Of a stretch of DNA of 64,000 nt, positions 32,581-42,463 are shown one piece after another. Positions within the stretch are counted from its first letter, which is position 1. Every line of letters starts with the position of its first letter. The notes beneath the pieces were generated by a model that saw only the letters and a list, made by a program, of their open reading frames with translations, did not search any database and was not told where the DNA came from. Location: NCBI RefSeq assembly GCF_001507645.1, contig NZ_CP013909.1:3162001-3226000 (forward strand). The letters run 5' to 3'. A program made the position numbers and the translations under genes. The stretch comes from Hymenobacter sedentarius (lineage in GTDB: Bacteria; Bacteroidota; Bacteroidia; Cytophagales; Hymenobacteraceae).

Positions 32581-33581
32581 GGGCGAATAATGGTAATGGT
32601 AAGCGCGATATCCAGCGCCAGCAGCAGCAATGCGGCGGCCAGCGGGTAGCGGTAGCGGTTGTCGGCCACGGCCACGGTCCGCACCTGCTCGGCAGCCCCC
32701 TGCATGGTGCGCAACGACCGCAGCAGCGTCCCAAACCCGTTTTGCTTGTTGTTTAGCTCCACATACTGCCCGACGGTTTGGGCCGAAAGCTGCAACAGCG
32801 GGGCTTCCTGCAGGCGGGTTTGCACCAACTGCCCCCGGCCATCTTTCACAAAGCCGCCGCCGGGCTTGGGAATGGTAGCGCCCTCGGCCGTTCCCACGCC
32901 AACGGTATAAATCCGCGCCCCGGTGCGGGCCAGCGTCCGGAGCACCGGTTCCAGGTTCTCGCCAAAATCCTCGCCATCGCTGACCACCACCAAGGCCGTG
33001 GCCCGTGGCGTGCCCGCCGCGCTGCGTGCCGGCACCAGCCGGCTGAGCACCAGCTCAAGCGGGGCCCGCAGGGTGGTGGGGCCCGCCGGCAGCAAGCTGG
33101 TGCGCAGCGTGCTGATGAACACCTGCACCGCTTCCTGGTCGTAGGTCAGCGGGCACTGCACCACCGCCTCAGTCCCGAACACCACCAGCCCCAGCCGGTC
33201 GGCCGGAAATTGAGCTACCAGCTGCTGCAACTCAGCTTGGGCGCGCAGCAGTCGGGTAGGGGCCACATCGGGCGCATCCATCGAGCGCGACACATCCACC
33301 AGCAGCCACACGTCTTTGCCGGCGGTGCGCACCGGCCGTTGGCTCACCCCGATGGCGGGGCCCAGCGCCGCGCCCAGGAGTGCAGCGCCGGCCAGCACCC
33401 GGAGCGCCAGCTTCCAGCCACGGCGCCGCGGGCGCGTATTCAGGGCGTTGGCCAGCCGGCCCGTGCGCTGCCAGAGTCCCAGCAACAGCAGCAGCGCCAA
33501 CATTACGGCCAGCCCCACCGCTACGAAATCAGGATATGCCCAGGTTAGCAATTGAAGTACAGGTGAAATAGCAAACCGCAA
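32577..33581 (-). CDS. BatB-like von Willebrand A membrane protein
   Basis: Inner-membrane protein of about 334 residues. One or two hydrophobic helices precede a vWA domain with the metal-ion site D-V-S-R-S-M (D-x-S-x-S), T in T-T-L-R, and S-D-G-E-D. A C-terminal hydrophobic helix anchors it (Y-P-L-A-A-A-L-L-L-L-A-L-D-I). It matches BatA/BatB proteins of the aerotolerance locus. No ATG fits: I choose TTG 33581, preceded by GGAGG at a 5-nt spacing, because the frame upstream runs over the tRNA promoter. BatA, BatD, BatE and MoxR genes are absent nearby. Confidence 0.8.
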   Translation of the reverse strand: MRFAISPVLQLLTWAYPDFVAVGLAVMLALLLLLGLWQRTGRLANALNTRPRRRGWKLALRVLAGAALLGAALGPAIGVSQRPVRTAGKDVWLLVDVSRSMDAPDVAPTRLLRAQAELQQLVAQFPADRLGLVVFGTEAVVQCPLTYDQEAVQVFISTLRTSLLPAGPTTLRAPLELVLSRLVPARSAAGTPRATALVVVSDGEDFGENLEPVLRTLARTGARIYTVGVGTAEGATIPKPGGGFVKDGRGQLVQTRLQEAPLLQLSAQTVGQYVELNNKQNGFGTLLRSLRTMQGAAEQVRTVAVADNRYRYPLAAALLLLALDIALTITIIRP

Positions 33582-33669
33582 AGAAGCCTCCGGCCCTGGC
33601 GCATGTCCAGCTTTGTGAGGCTCAAAGATAAATTTTTCGCCCAAAGTGTGGCGTTTTGAGTTCTGCCCG

Positions 33670-33677
33670 TATATTTG
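33670..33677 (+). promoter_or_regulatory. -7 box of the tRNA operon
   Basis: TATATTTG matches the Bacteroidota TAnnTTTG -7 consensus exactly, 32 bp upstream of the first tRNA. The -33 element at the expected distance is weak. Confidence 0.6.
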
Positions 33678-33708
33678 CACCCGCTTCGGACGGAAGCGAA
33701 ACCAGCCT

Positions 33709-33796
33709 GGAGAGGTGGGTGAGTGGCTGAAACCAGTAGTTTGCTAAACTGCCGTAGCTCTAAAGGTTACCGGGGGTTCGAATCCCCCCCTCTCCA
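33709..33796 (+). tRNA. tRNA-Ser (GCT)
   Basis: Cloverleaf with acceptor GGAGAGG against CCTCTCC, anticodon loop TTTGCTAAA (anticodon GCT), long variable arm typical of class II tRNA, and GGGGG-TTCGAAT-CCCCC T arm. It reads AGC/AGT codons. CCA is not encoded at its end. Confidence 0.95.
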
Positions 33797-33874
33797 CTAT
33801 AATGTTGGGTTGCGAAAGCTTCCCGTTGGGGCTCCACCCAGTAGGTAGTTTTCTAAACTCAACATTATTTTTTT

Positions 33875-33948
33875 CGGGGTGTAGCGTAGCCCGGTATCGC
33901 GCCTGCTTTGGGAGCAGGAGGTCGTAGGTTCGAATCCTGCCACCCCGA
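33875..33948 (+). tRNA. tRNA-Pro (TGG)
   Basis: Acceptor CGGGGTG pairs with CACCCCG, discriminator A. The anticodon stem CCTGC/GCAGG encloses loop TTTGGGA with anticodon TGG. It has a GTTCGAAT T loop. It is the second of three co-oriented tRNA genes. Confidence 0.95.
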
Positions 33949-33967
33949 CATTTGTTTACCCCGTTTC

Positions 33968-34041
33968 GACCCCGTAGCTCAGCTGGATAGAGCAACTACC
34001 TTCTAAGTAGTCGGTCTTTGGTTCGAATCCAAACGGGGCCA
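33968..34041 (+). tRNA. tRNA-Arg (TCT)
   Basis: The anticodon loop CTTCTAA within ACTAC/GTAGT gives anticodon TCT, reading AGA/AGG. The T arm is TTTGG-TTCGAAT-CCAAA. The acceptor GACCCCG against CGGGGCC pairs except for an A2-C71 mismatch. Discriminator A. A terminator follows directly. Confidence 0.93.
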
Positions 34042-34047
34042 TTCTAT

Positions 34048-34082
34048 TAAGTCCCTTCCCCGTCCGGGAAGGGACTTTTTTT
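34048..34082 (+). terminator. Terminator of the tRNA cluster
   Basis: AAGTCCCTTCCC pairs with GGGAAGGGACTT with a short loop (CGTCC), followed by a T7 tract, 7 bp past the last tRNA. Confidence 0.85.
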
Positions 34083-34340
34083 GTTTTAGCCCCAGTGACG
34101 CTGAGCCCCCTGTTTCCCCAGTGCATTAGCCCAACCATAATGGAATAGCCCAACTTCCCGAAGGCGCGTGCAGTATCTCACTTCCCAAGTGCTTAAGTCT
34201 TCATAGTTGTTAGACATTAACCATGTTGCTTATCTTGAGTGCAAAAGCCAGCCTGCTTGAGTTAGGCGCCTGCCTGCTAGTGCGTTGCCTATTGTCATCA
34301 ACCTCTTTTGTTATCAACCCGTAATTACCATGTTCTCGTC

Positions 34341-35810
34341 ATGAAAAAAACATTACTCTTATTGGTTTGGCTGGGCTTTGCCGCTGGCCTGCACGCCCAA
34401 ACCCCCAACCTGGGGCCGTGGGTAGAAGTAAATAAAGTCGGAAGCGGCGCCTTCGCGCCGGGCTACTTTATTGTTGATGTGAAAACGACGTCGCCCACCA
34501 TTGCCTGGATGGTGGCGGAGGAAAACTCCAGCGCTGGCAAGCCCACCGCATTCTTTGTCACCAATAACGCCGCGGGTGACCAGTTCAATTTTGGCACGGT
34601 GAGCGCCGCCAACGGTTCGCAGAATTACCAGACGGGCAATATCTCCAGCGTGGGCGTTTCGGCTACCACGGCCGTAGCCGCTACTTTCCCAATTGCGCAA
34701 GGCGCGGCGGGGGGCGAGATACTGCGCACCACCAACGGCGGCATCAGCTGGACCAAAGTCACTACCGCTTCGCAGTTTGTGGGCACGCAGGGCGGCTTTT
34801 GCAACTTCGTGCACATGTTCGATGCCAGCGTGGGCGTTTCGCTGGGCGACCCCACCAATGGCTATTTCGAAATACTGCGCACCACCGACGGCGGGCTGAC
34901 TTGGACGCGGGTGCCCCAATCCAGCATCCCGGCGCCTTTGCCCAACGAATTTGGCCTCACCCGCTCGTTTTTTGCGCGGGGCAATACCATCTGGGCCGGC
35001 TTGGGCTCCTCCAACGACAATGCCCCCGTGCGGGTATTGAAATCCACTGACCGGGGGCTCACCTGGACGGCCAGTGCGGTCACCACCTTGCTTGGCGGTA
35101 TCACCCGCTTGGCTTTTAAAGACGATTTGAACGGCATCGCCTATAATAACAAGGTGGCCAACAACGCTTTCTCAGAAGTCAATGTCATTCGCACTTCCGA
35201 TGGGGGCGCCACCTGGTCGCCCATTACGCCAGTAAACACCGCCAATGGCAGCTTTTTTCATTTTGACATCGATGCCGTGGATGGGCGCTACTACAGCGTG
35301 GGGGCCCGGTTCCCCGTGACTACCCCCACGCCAGTAGCCGCCGATTTTGGCTCTTCCTATAGCACCGACGGCATCAACTGGACCAACCTCAACAACAGCC
35401 AGGGCTTCTTTTCCTTTGACCTGATTTCGGCTCCGGCAGGCGCTCCGGCGGGCAGCGCCACGGGCTACGCCGGCGCCGCTACCGATGCTAATGGCGTGGG
35501 CGGTATCTTCAAAGCCAGCAGCACGGTTACCGCTACCCGCGATGCGGCCTTGCAACGCGTGCTCAGCGCGTATCCCAACCCCAGCCATTCGGGGGTGTTC
35601 AAAGTGGAGCTGAGCTCTTTTCTCAAAGGCAGCGCGCAGCTCACCGTAGTCGATGCTCTAGGCCGCCAGGTACAGGCGCAGGCCTTGAGTGCCACGGCCA
35701 TTGGCTCCAGAAATGTGACCCTGAACATGAGCGGCGAAAAAGCCGGCGTGTACACCCTGCAGGTGCGCACCGACGCCGGCATTGCCACGCAAAAGCTGGT
35801 GATTGACTAA
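34341..35810 (+). CDS. Secreted T9SS type A protein with BNR/YCF48-like repeats
   Basis: Product of about 489 residues with a signal peptide ending L-H-A-Q. The central part has several repeats with T-x-D-G-G-x-T-W or T-T-N-G-G-I-S-W motifs, typical of BNR/Asp-box beta-propellers as in YCF48-like and sialidase-like proteins. The last 80 residues (Y-P-N-P-S-H-S-G ... L-T-V-V-D-A-L-G-R ... G-V-Y-T-L-Q-V) are a type A sorting domain for type IX secretion. The substrate is unknown. ATG 34341 is used. It is followed by a terminator. Confidence 0.88.
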   Translation: MKKTLLLLVWLGFAAGLHAQTPNLGPWVEVNKVGSGAFAPGYFIVDVKTTSPTIAWMVAEENSSAGKPTAFFVTNNAAGDQFNFGTVSAANGSQNYQTGNISSVGVSATTAVAATFPIAQGAAGGEILRTTNGGISWTKVTTASQFVGTQGGFCNFVHMFDASVGVSLGDPTNGYFEILRTTDGGLTWTRVPQSSIPAPLPNEFGLTRSFFARGNTIWAGLGSSNDNAPVRVLKSTDRGLTWTASAVTTLLGGITRLAFKDDLNGIAYNNKVANNAFSEVNVIRTSDGGATWSPITPVNTANGSFFHFDIDAVDGRYYSVGARFPVTTPTPVAADFGSSYSTDGINWTNLNNSQGFFSFDLISAPAGAPAGSATGYAGAATDANGVGGIFKASSTVTATRDAALQRVLSAYPNPSHSGVFKVELSSFLKGSAQLTVVDALGRQVQAQALSATAIGSRNVTLNMSGEKAGVYTLQVRTDAGIATQKLVID

Positions 35811-35825
35811 GGGATAATAACGCAA

Positions 35826-35865
35826 TAAAAAAAGGCCTTTCCCACGCCGGGAAAGGCCTTTTTTT
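35826..35865. terminator. Terminator of the T9SS type A gene
   Basis: AAAGGCCTTTCCC pairs with GGGAAAGGCCTTT around a short loop, flanked by A7 and T7 tracts, so it works on the plus strand and could work on the other. It lies 16 bp past the stop codon. Confidence 0.85.
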
Positions 35866-35956
35866 ATGTTCCGAATTTCCTTTGGGACCATGAGGGTTTT
35901 GCGAGGAATTCGGAGAAGCTGAAAATAAAAAAATACAGGGGCAAAAACCGCAAATA

Positions 35957-35988
35957 TTGACAGAAATGGGATTAAATAAGTACTTTTG
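35957..35988 (+). promoter_or_regulatory. Promoter of gyrB
   Basis: TTG (35957-35959), 21 nt, then TACTTTTG (35981-35988) fits the Bacteroidota consensus, leaving a leader of about 50 nt before the gyrB start. Confidence 0.7.
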
Positions 35989-36032
35989 ATTGTTCAGTAC
36001 CTAGCAACCCGAAGGGCTGTTTAACGACCTGA

Positions 36033-38042
<2,010 letters not shown>

Positions 38043-38056
38043 GCACCACGTCATTG

Positions 38057-38090
38057 AAAAGGCCCGCTGCAAAGCGGGCCTTTTCTTTTT
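38057..38090 (+). terminator. Terminator of gyrB
   Basis: AAAAGGCCCGC pairs with GCGGGCCTTTT around a 6-nt loop, followed by CTTTTTC, 15 bp after the stop. Confidence 0.8.
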
Positions 38091-38107
38091 CAACAAAACA
38101 TTATGCA

Positions 38108-38233
38108 GAGAAACGTCATGCTGAGCGCAGCCGAAGCATCTCGCGTGCTGTCACTAATCAATCATTAGCTGCGCTGAGCTTCGGTTCAACGATGCGAGCG
38201 AGATGCTTCGGCTCCGCTCAGCATGACGTTCTC
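38108..38233. repeat. Intergenic inverted repeat, AACGTCATGCTGAGC family, copy 1
   Basis: Left arm 38108-38144 and right arm 38198-38233 are nearly perfect inverted copies over about 36 bp. Both start with the AACGTCATGCTGAGC end and continue GCCGAAGCATCTCGC; the inner part has further inverted sequence. A second member is at 62071-62170. The ends facing outward suggest a MITE- or REP-like element. Confidence 0.75.
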
Positions 38234-38273
38234 TTGACAGTATGGATTCGTGCTAATCAACTTTATAAACCTT

Positions 38274-38654
38274 ATGCGACAACTGATTTCTTCCGGCGCA
38301 CCCTGGGAAGCCATTGTGGGCTACTCGCGAGCCGTGCGCGTGGGCAACGTGGTGGAGGTGGCGGGCACCACGGCTCAGGATGGCCAGACCGTGACGGGCT
38401 CGGATGCTTATGCGCAGGCCAAGCGCGTATTGGAGAAGATAGGAATGGCACTAACCGAGGCCGGTGCATCGTTTGAAGATGTAGTCCGCACGCGCATGTT
38501 CGTTACCGATATCTCCCGCTGGGAGGAAGTGGGGCGGGCTCACGGGGAGGTATTTGGGCATATCCGCCCCGCAACGTCCATGGTTGAAGTTAAGGCGCTG
38601 ATTGACCCGCGGTTGCTGGTTGAAATAGAAGCCACGGCCATTATTTCCACTTAA
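38274..38654 (+). CDS. RidA-family protein
   Basis: Product of about 126 residues in the YjgF/RidA/UK114 fold. [10 protein letters not shown] and [12 protein letters not shown] are the core strand and helix pieces; the Arg of R-T-R aligns with the family's substrate-binding Arg. R-P-A-T-S-M-V-E-V follows. RidA enzymes hydrolyse reactive enamine/imine intermediates; the subgroup and substrate are uncertain. ATG 38274 is used; the frame upstream to 38250 is AT-rich and unlikely to code. Confidence 0.85.
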   Translation: MRQLISSGAPWEAIVGYSRAVRVGNVVEVAGTTAQDGQTVTGSDAYAQAKRVLEKIGMALTEAGASFEDVVRTRMFVTDISRWEEVGRAHGEVFGHIRPATSMVEVKALIDPRLLVEIEATAIIST

Positions 38655-38708
38655 AATAGCCTGAACAGGGCCATTTCCCCGTATTTTGCCCTGACTTTCC
38701 CCGCCACC

Positions 38709-41069
38709 ATGAAGCTCTTCAAATCTGCCGACCTTATTCGTAAAAGCAAGTACATCAGCCGCGACTTGAGCTGGCTGCGCTTTAACTACCGCGTGCTCGA
38801 CCAGGTGCAGGACCCTAACCGCGCCTTGTTCGACAAGCTCAAGTTTCTGGCCATCACGAGCTCGAACCTGGACGAGTTTTTTATGATTCGGGTCGGGTCG
38901 CTGTACAACTACCTCGACTACGGCAAGGAGCGGATTGACTACTCGGGCCTGCGGGAGCTGCCGTTTCGGCGTAAGCTGCTCGATTTCGCGCACCGCTTCG
39001 TGAACGACCAGAGCCTGACCTACCTGAACGAGTTGAAGCCCAACTTCGAAAAGAACGGCTTCAACATCCTCAAAATGGCGGACCTGACCGAGCTGGAGGT
39101 GAAGAAGGTGGATGGCTTTTTCAAGAACACCGTGTTTCCGCTGCTTACGCCCATGGTGTACGACGCCTACCACGGCTTCCCGCTGATGATGAACCAGATG
39201 CTCATCTTTGGCGTGGTGACGCGCATCGGCAACGGCCTGGCCGTGGGGCTGGACGGCGAAGCCGAGAAAGGGCAGGAGCGGCTCACCTTCGTGCAGATTC
39301 CGCAGAACCTAACCCGGTTCTTTGAGCTCAACCGCAAAGACAAGGTCATTTTCGTGCCCATTGAGGAAGTGGTGCGCGAGTTTCTGCCCCGCCTGTTTCG
39401 CAACGTGGAAATTGTGGCGGCCAACCTGTTCCGCATCACCCGCAACGGCGACTTCACCCTCGAAGAATCCGACGACATCGACAACGACTTCATCAAGGAA
39501 ATCCAGGTTGGGCTAAAAACCCGGAAGCGCGGCCGCGTGGTGCGCGTAGAAGTGGAGCCCAACGCCTCGCCGGTGCTGATGAACGTGCTGCGCGAGCGGT
39601 GGAACATCGACAACGGCAACGTCTTCGTTATCAACTCCCTGATTGACCTCAAAGGCCTGTGGCAGATAGTGCGCCACCCCAACTTCCGGGGCAAAACCGC
39701 CAAGCTGCCCTCGCCGGTGGCCCCGCTGAGTTTGCCCGAAGGGGCCGAGGAGAACATGTTCGAGTACCTCAAGACGCACGACGTGCTGCTGCACCATCCC
39801 TACAACAGCATCGAGCCCATGGTGCGGCTGCTGGAGCAGGCCGCCGTGGACCCGCACGTGCTGGGCATCAAGCAAACCATCTACCGGCTGGCCGACGACT
39901 CGCGGGTATCGGCGGCGCTGCTCAAGGCTGCCGAGAATGGCAAGCACGTTTCGGTGCTGTTTGAGGTGAAGGCGCGGTTTGATGAGGAGAAGAACATCCG
40001 CGAAGGGGCCCGGCTAGAGAAGGCCGGCTGCTTCGTGATTTACGGGGTGAGCAAGTACAAGACGCACACCAAGCTGCTCATGATTATCCGCAAGGAAGGG
40101 GAGAAGGTGACGCGCTACGTGCACATCGGCTCGGGCAACTACAACGAGCAGACTTCGCGGCTCTACACCGACGTGAGCCTGCTCACGACCAACGACGTGT
40201 ATGGCCACGACGTGTCGGAGTTCTTCAACGTCATCACCGGCCACTCGCAGCCCGACGACTACGAGTACCTCATCACGGCGCCAAAGGACATGCGCCAGCA
40301 GCTCATCCACCTGATTCGGGAGGAAGTGAAGCAAGCGAAAAAAGGCCTGCCCAGCGGCATCGTGATGAAGATGAATTCGCTCGAGGATAAGGAAATCATC
40401 GACGAGTTTTACAAGGCCGCGAAAGCCGGCGTGCCCATCCGGTTTATCGTGCGTGGCATCTGCTGCCTGCGCCCGGGCCGCCCAGGGCTGAGCGACAACA
40501 TCGAGGTGCGCAGCATAGTAGGAGAGTACCTGGAGCACACCCGGCTGTTCTATTTCCACCACGGCGGCGAGGCCCGGGTGTACGCCGGCTCGGCCGATAT
40601 CATGGTGCGTTCCTTCGACCGGCGCATCGAAGCCCTGTTTTTGATTGTTAATCCGCAGCTTAAAAGAGAAGCCATTAATATTCTGATGATGAATATGATG
40701 GACAACCAAAATAGCTACGTGATGCGCGAGGATGGTGCCTATATCCGCCAGCACCCCGCGCCCGGCGAGCCGGTAGTAAACGTGCACAAAGACTTCTTTA
40801 AACGCGACGAAGCCCAGCTGGCTACCGCCTCGCCCGAAGGCTTGCTGGCCCTGCTCGACGTGCAGGCCCAACGCCGTGTTGACGCCGCCGTGGCCCTTGG
40901 AGTGGCTGAAGAAGCCGCTGCCCAAGCTGCTCTCGAAGCAAGCGAAGCAGCGGGAGATGATACCTTCGGCGAAGGGGAAGAAGTTGAGGTTGAGGTGTGC
41001 GAAGACGACGCTACGCCCGTAGGTCATATAGATGAGGAAGGCGTAGGGGAGTTGGTCGTTCCGAGTTAA
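38709..41069 (+). CDS. ppk1: Polyphosphate kinase 1
   Basis: Enzyme of 786 residues that reversibly makes polyphosphate from ATP. The N-terminal part begins Y-I-S-R-D-L-S-W-L-R-F-N. The phospho-His site lies in Y-V-H-I-G-S-G-N-Y-N, and E-H-T-R-L-F-Y-F carries the second conserved His. R-G-I-C-C-L-R-P-G is also typical. The last 90 residues form an acidic, low-complexity extension beyond the usual length near 690. It converges on an exopolyphosphatase-like gene. Start ATG 38709. Confidence 0.95.
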   Translation: MKLFKSADLIRKSKYISRDLSWLRFNYRVLDQVQDPNRALFDKLKFLAITSSNLDEFFMIRVGSLYNYLDYGKERIDYSGLRELPFRRKLLDFAHRFVNDQSLTYLNELKPNFEKNGFNILKMADLTELEVKKVDGFFKNTVFPLLTPMVYDAYHGFPLMMNQMLIFGVVTRIGNGLAVGLDGEAEKGQERLTFVQIPQNLTRFFELNRKDKVIFVPIEEVVREFLPRLFRNVEIVAANLFRITRNGDFTLEESDDIDNDFIKEIQVGLKTRKRGRVVRVEVEPNASPVLMNVLRERWNIDNGNVFVINSLIDLKGLWQIVRHPNFRGKTAKLPSPVAPLSLPEGAEENMFEYLKTHDVLLHHPYNSIEPMVRLLEQAAVDPHVLGIKQTIYRLADDSRVSAALLKAAENGKHVSVLFEVKARFDEEKNIREGARLEKAGCFVIYGVSKYKTHTKLLMIIRKEGEKVTRYVHIGSGNYNEQTSRLYTDVSLLTTNDVYGHDVSEFFNVITGHSQPDDYEYLITAPKDMRQQLIHLIREEVKQAKKGLPSGIVMKMNSLEDKEIIDEFYKAAKAGVPIRFIVRGICCLRPGRPGLSDNIEVRSIVGEYLEHTRLFYFHHGGEARVYAGSADIMVRSFDRRIEALFLIVNPQLKREAINILMMNMMDNQNSYVMREDGAYIRQHPAPGEPVVNVHKDFFKRDEAQLATASPEGLLALLDVQAQRRVDAAVALGVAEEAAAQAALEASEAAGDDTFGEGEEVEVEVCEDDATPVGHIDEEGVGELVVPS

Positions 41070-41090
41070 AGTGGCTGGCCCTGGCGTGGG

Positions 41091-41254
41091 CACCTCACCC
41101 CCGGCCCCTCTCCAAAAGAGAGGGGAGTCATGGCGGCTCAAGCGTTAGCTCAATTCCTGAAAACCAAAAGTCCCACCTCAATCTTGAGCTGGGACTTTTC
41201 ATTTGGTTACCATCAGGCTCCCCTCTCTTATGGAGAGGGGCCGGGGGTGAGGTC
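41091..41254. repeat. CCCCTCTCC-type inverted repeat
   Basis: Left arm CACCTCACCCCCGGCCCC... (41091-41129) and right arm (41217-41254, ending GGGGTGAGGTC) are inverted copies of each other, and each arm holds its own small hairpin with CCTCTCC/GGAGAGG. The bidirectional terminator at 41165-41198 sits between them. A partial relative lies at about 25418-25449. Confidence 0.65.
41165..41198. terminator. Bidirectional terminator between ppk1 and the Ppx/GppA gene
   Basis: AAAAGTCCCA pairs with TGGGACTTTT, with inner CTCAA/TTGAG also paired. The two convergent genes end on either side. Confidence 0.75.
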
Positions 41255-41265
41255 CCGCTGCTCAA

Positions 41266-42264
41266 TTACTCTAGTTGCTCGGCGTGCTGGTTCTGCATAT
41301 CTGGCACGGGGAGGTGGGCGGGATGGCCGGTTTCAGGATGCGGGTTGAGCTCATCGAAGAAGTCTTCGAACAGGGATTGGAGCATGCCATCTTTCAGCCC
41401 AATGTCGGGCACGAGCATGCTGTTGATACCCGCCCACTCCATGGCGGACAGGTAGATATGGCCGGCGGGCACAATTACATCGGCCCGGTCGGGGTTAAGC
41501 ATGGCCACGTTCACGCGCTGCTCCATGCTCAGGCCGGAGAGGCGCGTGAGGATGGTGTCGATGCTGCGCTTGGTGATGGGCCGGTTGGGCGCGGCAGGCG
41601 AAAGACTGTAGATTTTGTTGATGTTGCCGCCCGTGCCGATGGCGCGGGTGACGTGGTGCTTGCGCGACTGCTCGCGTACCCAGGCCTCCATGCGGGCCCA
41701 GAGGTCGGTTTGGGCGTCGGTATTGGCGTCGCCGCTTTCTTCCTGCTGCATCCGCCGGATTGAGCCGATTTCGAACGACTGGGCCGCAACCTTGCGGCGG
41801 TCGTGGTAAATATTGAATTCGGTGCTGCCGCCACCTACGTCGATGTGCAGGTAGTGCTTGTTGTCTTCCAGCAGGTGTTCGATGACGCGGTTGATGAAAA
41901 AGGCTTCGTCCTGGCCGTCAATCACCTTGATTTCCATGCCCAGCTCCTGCTGCACGCGGGCCTTGATGGCCGCGCCATTGCTGGCCGAACGCATGGCCGA
42001 GGTGGCGCATACCAGGTAGTGGCAGACTTCGTGCACCTCCATCAGCAGCTTCAGGGAGTGCAGAAACTTGACAAATTTCTCTTCCTTGGCCGGTGAAATC
42101 CGGCCGGAGGCAAATACGTCTTCGCCCAGCCGCATTGGGAAGCGCACGTACTCCACGCGCTTGAGCCGGTAGCGTCCTTCGTAGTAAAGCACCGCGGAAA
42201 TCTGGCACCGTACGGCGTTGGACCCTATGTCAATGGCGGCAAGTTTGCGAAGAGGATAGTTCAT
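41266..42264 (-). CDS. Exopolyphosphatase / Ppx-GppA phosphatase
   Basis: Product of about 332 residues in the ASKHA phosphatase superfamily. A-A-I-D-I-G-S-N-A-V-R is phosphate-binding loop 1, H-I-D-V-G-G-G-S-T-E-F is loop 2, and I-G-T-G-G-N-I-N lies in the second half. It degrades polyphosphate or pppGpp; which of the two cannot be told from motifs. The head-to-head end with ppk1 supports polyphosphate turnover. The short form (about 330) lacks the C-terminal HD domain of E. coli Ppx. ATG 42264 is used. Confidence 0.85.
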   Translation of the reverse strand: MNYPLRKLAAIDIGSNAVRCQISAVLYYEGRYRLKRVEYVRFPMRLGEDVFASGRISPAKEEKFVKFLHSLKLLMEVHEVCHYLVCATSAMRSASNGAAIKARVQQELGMEIKVIDGQDEAFFINRVIEHLLEDNKHYLHIDVGGGSTEFNIYHDRRKVAAQSFEIGSIRRMQQEESGDANTDAQTDLWARMEAWVREQSRKHHVTRAIGTGGNINKIYSLSPAAPNRPITKRSIDTILTRLSGLSMEQRVNVAMLNPDRADVIVPAGHIYLSAMEWAGINSMLVPDIGLKDGMLQSLFEDFFDELNPHPETGHPAHLPVPDMQNQHAEQLE

Positions 42265-42463
42265 AAGCACGAAATTACGGTACAATAGCTGCGGGCTACG
42301 CTTTAATTGCCTGAGCCTTGCAAGCTCTTTTGGTCCTGCCCTCGGCCACACCAGCGACGCCCCAGGCGGTGAGTGGGCTTTGCTCAGCGGCAAAAGTCCG
42401 CTCAAAGTTTGATTTCAAAGCAACTATTGCTGCAGCGGAGCACTGGTTTTCAGCTCAAGTTTC

